Shown here in pieces: positions 8,201 to 14,536 of a DNA stretch of 14,907 bases (position 1 is its first letter; the number at the start of each line of letters is the position of its first letter). Made by a program: the position numbers and the translations under genes. This stretch comes from Bacteroidota bacterium (lineage in GTDB: Bacteria; Bacteroidota; Bacteroidia; Chitinophagales; Saprospiraceae), in assembly GCA_024280135.1 (NCBI GenBank), contig JAJRQS010000353.1, positions 1 to 14,907 of the forward strand. Direction: 5' to 3'. The notes beneath the pieces are model-generated. The model saw only the letters and a list, made by a program, of their open reading frames with translations, searched no databases and was not told the DNA's origin.

Positions 8201-8929
8201 CGATATACAACTTTTGATAATATTGATTTCGCAACCACTAAAGGTTTTACTTTTCAATATGATTTGAGACGTACAAATAATGTTACTTTGTTTGCATCTT
8301 ATTCCTTACAGTTTGTAAATGGTACAGGATCTGATGCTAATTCCTCTAGGGGGCTTTCCACACGTGGCGTCATAAGAACGACCTTTCCTTTGAATTTTGA
8401 TCAACGACATACGATTCAAGCTATCTTGGATTATCGACTGGAAGATAATCAAGGGCCACGTTTGTTTGGGAGACACATCTTTCAAAATGCAGGTGTCAAC
8501 TTGTTGATGAGCAGTCACTCAGGGCGTCCTTATACGGCTAAGCGAATTCCTACACTATATGGTGGAGCAGTGACAGAAGGGGCTTTAAACGGCTCTCGAC
8601 TACCTTGGTCATTCACGGTTGGAATGCGTGTGGACAAAGATTTTAACTTGACTAAGAAAGGAGCAAAGCATCCGTTATTCCTGAATGTTTATTTCAGGGC
8701 TGCAAACTTATTGAATACAGCTAATATCGTGAGTGTGTATCCTGCGACAGGTTCTGCCTATGATGACGGATATTTGACGACAAACTTTGGTCAAAGTGGA
8801 TTGAATACAATCAGAAACTCAGGACAGAATATGGAATCCTACTTGAACTTCTATCAGTGGGGTTTAGAAAATCCAAACAATTTTGTACTGCCTAGAAGAT
8901 TGTACATGGGCTTTATTTTTAACTTTTAA
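5237..8929 (+). CDS. TonB-dependent outer membrane receptor with N-terminal regulatory-like domain
   Basis: A 1230-residue outer-membrane receptor. The signal peptide ends at about Ala20 (GLGLSA, then Q21). A carboxypeptidase-regulatory-like beta-sandwich follows at about 24-104 (RGTVTDDTGKPLDFANVTL, ATELDGTYSIPVDPGTYTV), then a linker with ATVIAYKIPLVDKEGG that may include the TonB-contact segment. The plug spans about 130-222 (LPTRDVLGAASTVPGI, GGARSNSTVFFLDGVRI, ending YGDTGGGILAVTTKGP). A large 22-strand-type barrel fills the rest, ending in the barrel signature YMGFIFNF with a terminal Phe. Such receptors import bulky substrates using TonB-ExbBD energy. No SusD-type lipoprotein follows, unlike glycan-uptake loci. 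Instead the next gene, 42 nt downstream, encodes a giant exported protein, so the two probably share a transcript. The substrate is unknown. The ATG is preceded by AAAGGGTGAT and lies directly at the signal peptide. Confidence 0.9.
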   Translation: MTRSILLIMMFLTFGLGLSAQTILRGTVTDDTGKPLDFANVTLEKEGIYIGGTATELDGTYSIPVDPGTYTVVFSMVGFQDQEITGVLVKSGKSTTLDASLAEEGIVISGATVIAYKIPLVDKEGGSGGGFSAKQMQKLPTRDVLGAASTVPGINTIDDGSNDLNIGGARSNSTVFFLDGVRIRGPLPPASEIDQLEVMTGGIEAKYGDTGGGILAVTTKGPSGKFSGSLEAESSEYLDPYGYNLGYLNLAGPIITKKIEGGHKKTILGFRISGQYRQEKDDQQSFVPVYVASDEAKKASEANPTFIRNQSVFSSAQEYTTIGKDGESGVDIWKLNYSPDEQSRNIALTTKLDARLTDKLQLSLTGTFTDDVNKFTPSGWQFMNSHNNPTSYNRRYRGIFRIRHKLGNWSGSSEDGEKGMLRNFAYTILASYQKRDFSRKDARFGDNLFAYGHAGVIDFDYVPTLGFSTSPDVPGAAEIPFGTGIAYIFQNGYAPAFQSYRPSDVNPGLSAYNPNGDAVTGLTDLQRQSGIARNSTIDNIWGQLGSRYKNANQVYNTYLYGSQDLASIQGNITFDLHPGSNSNHSISMGFQYEERADVQYNLRPQALWDIARTAANSALQGIDTNIVIGTIDTMFNGQPIKPVMYGALLDKDFDANKRFFKAIRDLDSDVGLNDYINVFGFSPSQLSMDMFAGSEIIGSHEGGSRTLDYYGYDYLGNPVGRNTSFNDFFTSTDQYGNKNYPVAPSRPIYLGGYIQDKFIYDDMIFKIGVRVDRYDANTKVLKDKFSLYQIESAGVFHGIDGTKDRPANIKEDYKVYVTSPGGLEVKAYRNGEQWYSPSGEEVAGGNLIFGGGVVVPAYPNQRDKPVEIHEEGFDPDNSFKDYAPQWDISPRLSFSFPISDKANFFAHYDVYSQRPTSNTVMTPLDYFNFFNDGGTRNNPALRTQKSVDYAVGFQQKLSNSSALKLIAYYKELRDLIQRRMITNVPIAGRYTTFDNIDFATTKGFTFQYDLRRTNNVTLFASYSLQFVNGTGSDANSSRGLSTRGVIRTTFPLNFDQRHTIQAILDYRLEDNQGPRLFGRHIFQNAGVNLLMSSHSGRPYTAKRIPTLYGGAVTEGALNGSRLPWSFTVGMRVDKDFNLTKKGAKHPLFLNVYFRAANLLNTANIVSVYPATGSAYDDGYLTTNFGQSGLNTIRNSGQNMESYLNFYQWGLENPNNFVLPRRLYMGFIFNF

Positions 8930-8971
8930 TTGAGGACGTATATCTATTCGTTCATCAGAAAATCAATAACA

Positions 8972-11900
8972 ATGAAGAAGATCTTATTTTTCATTCTCTT
9001 ATGCGGCGCCATTCAAGTGGGTTTTACAAAGAACCCACCTCCTAAACCCAAACCTGCAGGGACTTCAACGCCCAAGGTGGATTTTAGAGCAGATTGTCAA
9101 CCCGGTACAAATTCGGTTGATTTGGATGTAAATAACGTACGGGCTAGATTATTATCTCGTGGTGATTTTTGGTGGGATTACAATGATGCTAAGTATATCG
9201 TACCGAATGTTGCTGCAGGTACAGGAGCAGAAGAAATATCTTCTATTTTTGCTGGAGCTGTCTGGATGGGTGGTTTTGATAGTGGAGGTAACCTGAAACT
9301 TGCTGCGACCAATTATGCAAATGATGGTAACACCGATTTCTATCCAGGCCCACTAAATCCAATAGATGGAACAACTGATGCGCCTGTTTGTGTAGAATGG
9401 GATAGACACTTTGCGGTTACGGGAGCTCATATTTCAGAATTACAAATAAAATGGCAAATAGCAAATGATAATGGAGAAACTTTGTCAGAAGCTGATATCC
9501 CTGAAGACTTAAAATTTTATCCCGCAAAGGGTAATCCATATTTTGCTAGTCAAAATAATGGGTTTATTTTGCCTAATCAGGATCTTGGTAGTTTTCATGA
9601 TAAGAATTCGGATGACATATATAATCCAATTGATGGAGATTATCCAGTAATTCAAATTGCAGGATGTCCAGATGAAAACTATGCTGATCAAATTTTCTTT
9701 CAGATATATAATGATAATGGTGGCCCCCATAAGACGACGTCTGGAAGTGCCATTAGAATGGAGGTACAGGTGCAAGCATTTGCTTATAGCACGACCGATG
9801 AATTAAATGATATGACTTTCATGCGGTACAAGTTGATCAATCGAGCGACGGATACGATTAAAGATTGCTACTTTGCGATGTGGATAGATGCGGATTTGGG
9901 TTGTTCTGATGATGATTTTGTTGGATGTGATACGACTAGATCGCTAGCTTATTACTATAATGCGGATGCAATAGATGGTCAAGCAGATGGATCGTGTCAA
10001 GGAGGTATGCCGACATACAATACTAATATTCCGCTGATAGGAATTGATTATTTCCGAGGACCAACAGATCAATTTGGAAATGAACTTGGGATGTCTTCTT
10101 TTACTTACCATAATAGAGGAGGGACAGATCCAGCACCACCAGGAGGTACAACAGACCCCGATAATGCAGTTGAATTTTATAATTATTTAACTGGAAAATG
10201 GAAAGATGGTTCTCCATTTTATGGAGGAGATGATGGATATCAAGATCCACAATTCCCTGAAATAAAATATGCCTTTCCAAGTCGTCCTGACGACGCAGGA
10301 GGTTGGTCGATGGCTCAAGCAGGATTGAGTGTAGGGGATCGTCGTACCGTTCAGGCGTCTGGACCGTTTGTGTTGGATCCAGGTTTAACTAATGAATTGA
10401 TTATTGGATTACCTTGGGTACCTAATGTTAAACATCCAACACCAGATATTACTAGATTATTGGCAGCAGATGATAAAGCTCAGAATTTATTTGACAACTG
10501 TTTTAAGTTAATGGATGGACCGGATGCTCCAGATATGGATATTGTTGAATTGGACCAAGAAATTGTGATTGGACTTAGTAATAATCCACAATCACTATCT
10601 AATAATAAAGGAGAAGGATATTTTGAAAATGATATTGCGCATGAAGGAGAGCAATACCACTTTGAAGGATACCAGATTTTCCAAACGGTTTCTCCGAATG
10701 TGAGTTTAGCAGATTTAGATAATACGGAATTATCTAGATTGGTTGCCCAAACAGATGTAAAAAATGGTATAACGCAACTATTTAATTGGGAAGCTATAGG
10801 AATCAATCCAGACCCTACTAATCCAATTACGTTGTATGAGCCCATCTTAAAAGTATCACAAGTCGATACAACTATGGACATTGGTATCAGACATTCCTTT
10901 TCACTGAAAGAGGATGCTTTTGGGGAAGGAAAAAGATTGATAAACCACAAAAAGTATTATTATGTAACAATTGCATATGCTTATAATGAGTTTAGACCTT
11001 TTGATCCGAATGCACCTTCAGTGGGGCAAGCACTTCCTTATTTTACAGGACGAAAAAATGGATATGGAGAAAAGATTTTACCTATTACGGTAATACCACG
11101 TCCTTCCACTTACACCCAACTAGGAGCAAGATATGGCGAAGGACCGATTGTGACTAGACTTTCGGGCCACGGAACTGGTGATAATTTTGTGAAAATTTCT
11201 CAAGAAGAAAGGGAGCGGTTATTGGCTGCTAATGAAGCAGGTAATTTTGATGGAAAAGTTTCCTATGAACCTGGTATGGCACCATTTTCTGTAAAGGTAG
11301 TGGATCCGATAGATGTAAAAGGAGGTAAGTTTAGACTACGTGTCGTGGATGGATCTGGAGAAACGGCTCCACATTCTCTGAAGAATGAAATTTTAAATTG
11401 GATATTGGAGGAATTAGATGAAGGGGGCAATGTCGTGAATACAATTGACTCTGAGCATGATTTAGAATTTTTCAATGAACAGATTATTTCGGAATATGGA
11501 ATTAGCATAGATATGAAACAATATACTGGGCCTTTTGCTCCAGACCAAGTTGATTCTTATGCATTGAATGAAAAGACACTGACCATTATTTTAAAGAATG
11601 GTAGAGTCATTAAGAAAAGTCTGTCTAAGTTTATTACGGATGTTGGTATAAAAGAAGTAGCTATTAATTCAGGTACTTTGATTTTAACTTATGAAGATGA
11701 CGTAACCTCCAATAAGGATTTGGTGGCGTTTGTGGATGGATATGAAAAACAAGAACCGCCTTTTCCGCTTGGTATAGAAGTAAACTATTTGAATGAAGGT
11801 TCGAATTGGTTGACTACTCCTAGGAAGACCGGCCCTGTATCTTTTATAGATGTAGCAGACCCTATCAAAAAGAATTTTGCTAGCCAGGAGGACAAAGGTG

Positions 11901-13138
11901 TAACATTTTACCCTTATAGCTTGCTCAATACTTTCCAAGCAAGTCAACCTGCATTTATCACTCCGGGCTGGAATAACTCCTCTAGCTCTGGAGCATCTAA
12001 TGATATTAATGGTTTGTATCATTTGAATAATGTGGACATTGTATTTACTTCTGATAAGTCAAAATGGAGTAGGTGCGTGGTCGTAGAAACGGCGTCTAAA
12101 TTTTATAGTGAGGAAGGTATTGGTATTCCTGATTTTACAACTGAGGGGGAAAGAGAGCAGTTTCAGTTGAGAGCAGCTCCTTCTGTTGGAAAAGATGGCG
12201 CAGTTGATAATACAGGAGAGGGTATGGGTTGGTTCCCAGGATATGCGATTGACCTTGAATCTGGTAAGCGTCTAAATGTTTTCTTTGGAGAAAATTCTAC
12301 TTATAGAGGTACAGACTATCCTGATGTCTTTGGACCGGAAGGGATTACAGGTGGAGATATGTTATTCAACCCAACTTCAGAGGAGTTTGTCAATTTAGGC
12401 AACACGATTAATACCGTTTATCTAGGCGGGCAACATTTTGTCTATGTTACCTATAATGAATATGACGGTTGTGCACAGCTGGCTCAAGATTTAGCTATAA
12501 ATAATAATGGTTTAAGAGCTGTAGCCTTGAGTCAAATTCAATGGGCGGGTGCACCTATGGTTACGCCAGGAGAAAGGATGCTTTCAGTCGCTGATGGACT
12601 CATTCCCAATGATGTAGTTGTTTCGTTGCGTGTCGGTAAACCCTACAATACACATGAAGGATATAGCTTTAATCTTAATACAGAACAAGAGGCTATTGCT
12701 TATGGGGCAAATCCAGTTTATGAATTTGACTTAGGAGAATTACTACCAGCAGCGAAAACTGAAGCTGTTGCGCTTGAATCTGCTTTGGATGAAATCAATG
12801 TGGTGCCTAATCCTTATTATGGATTTTCTCCTTATGAGGTGGATCAGTTTAATACAACGGTTAAGATTACGAACTTACCCGCGAAATGTACGGTTCGGAT
12901 ATTCTCTTTGGACGGCAAGTTTATTAAGAAGTTTGAGCGGAATGAAGAAGAAATCGTTGATCGACTATCAAAGAATACTCGTCAGATTTTGCCTGATATT
13001 GCTTGGAATTTGAAGAATGCAAGTGATATACCGATTGCAAGTGGCGTGTATATTATACATGTTGAAGCACCTGGACTGGGTGAGCGAGTGATAAAATGGT
13101 TTGGAATGAACCGTCAGTTTGATCCTTCTGGATTATAA
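8972..13138 (+). CDS. Giant exported multidomain protein with C-terminal sorting-like domain
   Basis: A 1388-residue protein with a signal peptide (MKKILFFILLCGAIQVGFTK) and a proline/lysine linker (NPPPKPKPAG). An N-terminal module at about 36-370 has RGDFWWDYNDAKY, GAVWMGGFDSGGNLKLAATN and the acidic, possibly metal-binding stretches DKNSDDIYNPIDGDYP (210-225) and DADLGCSDDDFVGCD (306-320). Later blocks are VDIVFTSDKSKWSRCVVVE, FFGENSTYRGTDYPDVFG and YLGGQHFVYVTYNEYDGC (about 1040-1170). These blocks resemble uncharacterised large secreted Bacteroidota proteins. The last 114 residues (VVPNPYY, VKITNLPAKCTVRIFSLDGK, IPIASGVYIIHVEAPGLGER) have the beta-sandwich pattern of type IX sorting or FlgD-Ig-like domains. 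The ATG at 8972 is chosen over a TTG at 8930 because it begins the signal peptide. No catalytic motif was recognised. Export via type IX secretion is inferred, not proven; a T9SS itself is not in the window. Confidence 0.82.
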   Translation: MKKILFFILLCGAIQVGFTKNPPPKPKPAGTSTPKVDFRADCQPGTNSVDLDVNNVRARLLSRGDFWWDYNDAKYIVPNVAAGTGAEEISSIFAGAVWMGGFDSGGNLKLAATNYANDGNTDFYPGPLNPIDGTTDAPVCVEWDRHFAVTGAHISELQIKWQIANDNGETLSEADIPEDLKFYPAKGNPYFASQNNGFILPNQDLGSFHDKNSDDIYNPIDGDYPVIQIAGCPDENYADQIFFQIYNDNGGPHKTTSGSAIRMEVQVQAFAYSTTDELNDMTFMRYKLINRATDTIKDCYFAMWIDADLGCSDDDFVGCDTTRSLAYYYNADAIDGQADGSCQGGMPTYNTNIPLIGIDYFRGPTDQFGNELGMSSFTYHNRGGTDPAPPGGTTDPDNAVEFYNYLTGKWKDGSPFYGGDDGYQDPQFPEIKYAFPSRPDDAGGWSMAQAGLSVGDRRTVQASGPFVLDPGLTNELIIGLPWVPNVKHPTPDITRLLAADDKAQNLFDNCFKLMDGPDAPDMDIVELDQEIVIGLSNNPQSLSNNKGEGYFENDIAHEGEQYHFEGYQIFQTVSPNVSLADLDNTELSRLVAQTDVKNGITQLFNWEAIGINPDPTNPITLYEPILKVSQVDTTMDIGIRHSFSLKEDAFGEGKRLINHKKYYYVTIAYAYNEFRPFDPNAPSVGQALPYFTGRKNGYGEKILPITVIPRPSTYTQLGARYGEGPIVTRLSGHGTGDNFVKISQEERERLLAANEAGNFDGKVSYEPGMAPFSVKVVDPIDVKGGKFRLRVVDGSGETAPHSLKNEILNWILEELDEGGNVVNTIDSEHDLEFFNEQIISEYGISIDMKQYTGPFAPDQVDSYALNEKTLTIILKNGRVIKKSLSKFITDVGIKEVAINSGTLILTYEDDVTSNKDLVAFVDGYEKQEPPFPLGIEVNYLNEGSNWLTTPRKTGPVSFIDVADPIKKNFASQEDKGVTFYPYSLLNTFQASQPAFITPGWNNSSSSGASNDINGLYHLNNVDIVFTSDKSKWSRCVVVETASKFYSEEGIGIPDFTTEGEREQFQLRAAPSVGKDGAVDNTGEGMGWFPGYAIDLESGKRLNVFFGENSTYRGTDYPDVFGPEGITGGDMLFNPTSEEFVNLGNTINTVYLGGQHFVYVTYNEYDGCAQLAQDLAINNNGLRAVALSQIQWAGAPMVTPGERMLSVADGLIPNDVVVSLRVGKPYNTHEGYSFNLNTEQEAIAYGANPVYEFDLGELLPAAKTEAVALESALDEINVVPNPYYGFSPYEVDQFNTTVKITNLPAKCTVRIFSLDGKFIKKFERNEEEIVDRLSKNTRQILPDIAWNLKNASDIPIASGVYIIHVEAPGLGERVIKWFGMNRQFDPSGL

Positions 13139-13151
13139 ACACGAAGTTAGA

Positions 13152-13195
13152 CCTACCGATACAAATACCTATTAAAAAGGTATTTGTATCGTAGG
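13152..13195 (+). other. Intercistronic 17-bp hairpin between exoprotein and barrel genes
   Basis: GATACAAATACC (13158-13169) pairs perfectly with GGTATTTGTATC (13179-13190) around a 9-nt A/T loop. Beyond a single bulged C (13157) the stem continues with CCTAC (13152-13156) against GTAGG (13191-13195). It begins 13 nt after the exoprotein stop. No T-run follows the stem, so it is not a classic terminator. It could be a processing or stabilising element, or a partial terminator that sets the ratio of exoprotein to barrel. Confidence 0.75.
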
Positions 13196-13216
13196 AATTG
13201 ATATCTGCAAAAGACT

Positions 13217-13252
13217 ATGACCAAAAAGTTTTTTGTGCCTTTTAAAAATTAA
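13217..13252 (+). CDS. Mini-ORF upstream of the barrel gene (11 codons), leader or relic
   Basis: ATG at 13217 opens a frame reading MTKKFFVPFKN and stops at TAA 13250-13252. It uses the same start context as the barrel gene and resembles the beginning of that gene's signal peptide (MTKKLRFLLLF). It could be a decayed duplication of the gene start or a translated upstream ORF. No ribosome-binding site distinguishes the two. Translation is unproven. Confidence 0.3.
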   Translation: MTKKFFVPFKN

Positions 13253-13255
13253 TAC

Positions 13256-13269
13256 AACCGATTTCGGTT
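13256..13269 (+). promoter_or_regulatory. Perfect dyad upstream of the barrel gene
   Basis: AACCGA (13256-13261), TT, TCGGTT (13264-13269) is a perfect 6-bp inverted repeat, 15 nt upstream of the ATG at 13285. It could be an operator half-site pair or a small hairpin next to the ribosome-entry region. Between it and the gene lies a three-codon minimal frame ATG AAG TGA (13274-13282). No matching promoter boxes are seen. Confidence 0.35.
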
Positions 13270-13284
13270 AAAAATGAAGTGACT

Positions 13285-14385
13285 ATGACCAAAAAATTAC
13301 GCTTCCTACTTTTGTTTGTTTTCTTTGCCCCCTATATATTGTTTGCAGGTAATCCTGATAGACAAGGAGAGGCAGGTGCTTATGAATTGGTGCTCAATCC
13401 TTGGGCAAGAAGTGCAGGTTTGCACGGAATCAATATCGGCTCTATTAGCGGAGTCGAGGCAATGCGTATTAATCCAGCTGGGATTGGCCGCATTAATAGC
13501 ACAGAGATTTTATTTGCCCAAACCCGTTATCTGATTGGAACGGACATTAATCTGAATGCAGGTGGCTTTGCCAAAAAGATGGGGAAAAATGGAGCTTTAG
13601 GTTTAAGCTTGATGGCTGTTGACTTTGGTGATATTAGAGTAACCACAACCGATCAACCGGAAGGTACAGGAGTAACTTATTCTCCTTCCTTTTTTAATAT
13701 TGGCTTAGGGTACTCACATTCGTTTGAGAAAGTTAGTGTAGGAGTCTTGTTGCGAGTCGTGACAGAATCTACGTCGGATATCTCCTCCACAGGCGCAGCT
13801 ATTGATGCAGGTGTGCAATATGTGACAGGACCAAAGGATAATATTAAATTTGGTATTGCTATTCGTAATATCGGGACACCGATGAAGTTTGGTGGACCGG
13901 GAATAGCGGCACAATCACCTATTAGTAAGGAAGGTTCAGAGTATAATTTGACGTATTCAGTACGCGGAGCCGTCTATGAATTACCTTCATTATTGAATAT
14001 TGGTTTATCTGTTAAATCTTATTTGGCTCCTAAACATACCATTACAATTGATGGCGGCTTTGTTGCGAATTCTTTTGCACAAGATGCTGTTGGAATAGGT
14101 GTTGAATACGGTTTTAATGAAATGTTCATGCTACGGGGTGGCTATAAATATGAAATTGCTAAAAAGGATTCTAGAATAGAAGGGTCTGTAGATAATGGGC
14201 CTAGTGCAGGTGTGTCTATTGACGTGCCCTTGAAGAGGAAGGATGCTGCTGACATCTTGGGAGAAGCAACGACAGAAATCGAAACAGAAACTAAGACACC
14301 TCCTAGAATTGGAATAGATTATGCCTATAAGTTAACCTCTTATTTTGGTGGGATTCATTCTTTTTCTATTAGATTAAATTTTTAA
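13285..14385 (+). CDS. PorV/PorQ-family outer membrane beta-barrel protein
   Basis: A 366-residue outer-membrane barrel. The signal peptide is MTKKLRFLLLFVFFAPYILF with cleavage near Ala21. The N-terminal family motif lies at about 34-67: ELVLNPWARSAGLHGIN, then SGVEAMRINPAGI, matching the pattern of PorV/PorQ proteins (small residue/Arg, Ala-Gly, Gly-rich, then NPAG). Alternating beta strands follow with repeated Gly-aromatic ends (NIGLGYSHSF, AIRNIGTPMKFGGPG, MLRGGYKYE), and the protein ends SIRLNF with a terminal Phe. PorV carries type IX cargo from the translocon to the surface attachment complex in Porphyromonas; this is a paralogue, so a dedicated shuttle or anchor for the neighbouring exoprotein is inference. 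ATG 13285 is preferred over GTG 13279 since it starts the signal peptide and lies in the duplicated start repeat. It is the third gene of the envelope set, 146 nt after the exoprotein. Confidence 0.82.
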   Translation: MTKKLRFLLLFVFFAPYILFAGNPDRQGEAGAYELVLNPWARSAGLHGINIGSISGVEAMRINPAGIGRINSTEILFAQTRYLIGTDINLNAGGFAKKMGKNGALGLSLMAVDFGDIRVTTTDQPEGTGVTYSPSFFNIGLGYSHSFEKVSVGVLLRVVTESTSDISSTGAAIDAGVQYVTGPKDNIKFGIAIRNIGTPMKFGGPGIAAQSPISKEGSEYNLTYSVRGAVYELPSLLNIGLSVKSYLAPKHTITIDGGFVANSFAQDAVGIGVEYGFNEMFMLRGGYKYEIAKKDSRIEGSVDNGPSAGVSIDVPLKRKDAADILGEATTEIETETKTPPRIGIDYAYKLTSYFGGIHSFSIRLNF

Positions 14386-14398
14386 TTGACCTTTTAAA

Positions 14399-14421
14399 AC
14401 AAAGACCTTACCTTTGTAAGG
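14399..14421 (+). other. Two mutually exclusive small hairpins after the barrel gene
   Basis: CCTTAC (14406-14411) pairs with GTAAGG (14416-14421) around CTTT. Alternatively ACAAAG (14399-14404) pairs with CTTTGT (14412-14417). The two share bases and cannot form together. They lie 13 nt after the stop, before the stronger terminator. Either may simply be a secondary 3'-end structure. Confidence 0.35.
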
Positions 14422-14440
14422 AATATTTCTTTAATATAAG

Positions 14441-14476
14441 ATAAGAACGTTTCTTCCTTGGAAGAGACGTTCTTAT
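14441..14476 (+). terminator. Rho-independent-type terminator of the envelope operon
   Basis: ATAAGAACGT (14441-14450) pairs with ACGTTCTTAT (14467-14476), and TTCTTCC (14451-14457) with GGAAGAG (14460-14466) with one T-G wobble. This makes a nearly uninterrupted stem of about 17 bp with a very small loop. The 3' side is T-rich (TTCTTATTATT). It lies 55 nt after the barrel gene stop and before greA, so it probably separates the two transcripts. It is nearly symmetrical and could work from both directions. Confidence 0.8.
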
Positions 14477-14482
14477 TATTAA

Positions 14483-14520
14483 GTAGTTGGTATTCTTAAT
14501 ACATACTTAACTACAACTAC
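14483..14520 (+). repeat. Nested inverted repeats in the greA upstream region
   Basis: GTAGTTG (14483-14489) is inverted as CAACTAC (14514-14520), enclosing a second small inverted repeat GTATT-CTT-AATAC (14490-14502). Just beyond, CCAAA-AA-TTTGG (14520-14531) is another perfect dyad, ending 5 nt before the greA ATG. No good TTG/TAnnTTTG promoter is recognisable between the terminator and greA, so this may be a structured leader or regulatory site. Confidence 0.4.
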
Positions 14521-14536
14521 CAAAAATTTGGATGTT

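Larger units (their letters stand above)
13213..13295 (+). repeat. Duplicated gene start: 15-bp direct repeat containing the start codon
   Basis: GACTATGACCAAAAA occurs at 13213-13227 and at 13281-13295, 68 nt apart. The second copy contains the chosen ATG (13285) and first codons of the barrel gene. The first copy opens its own short frame at 13217. Both copies therefore read Met-Thr-Lys-Lys from an identical start context. Confidence 0.8.

Noticed and set aside
5237..8929. SusC/SusD glycan-uptake locus
   Set aside because: The receptor has the regulatory-like N-terminal domain seen in SusC-type proteins, but there is no SusD lipoprotein, glycoside hydrolase or sensor next to it.
10480..10950. 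156-codon minus-strand open frame inside the exoprotein gene
   Set aside because: It lies wholly opposite a well-supported gene, has no recognisable domain or start signal, and its composition is that of antisense to the coding frame.
11684..12022. 112-codon minus-strand open frame inside the exoprotein gene
   Set aside because: Antisense shadow with no plausible start context or domain.
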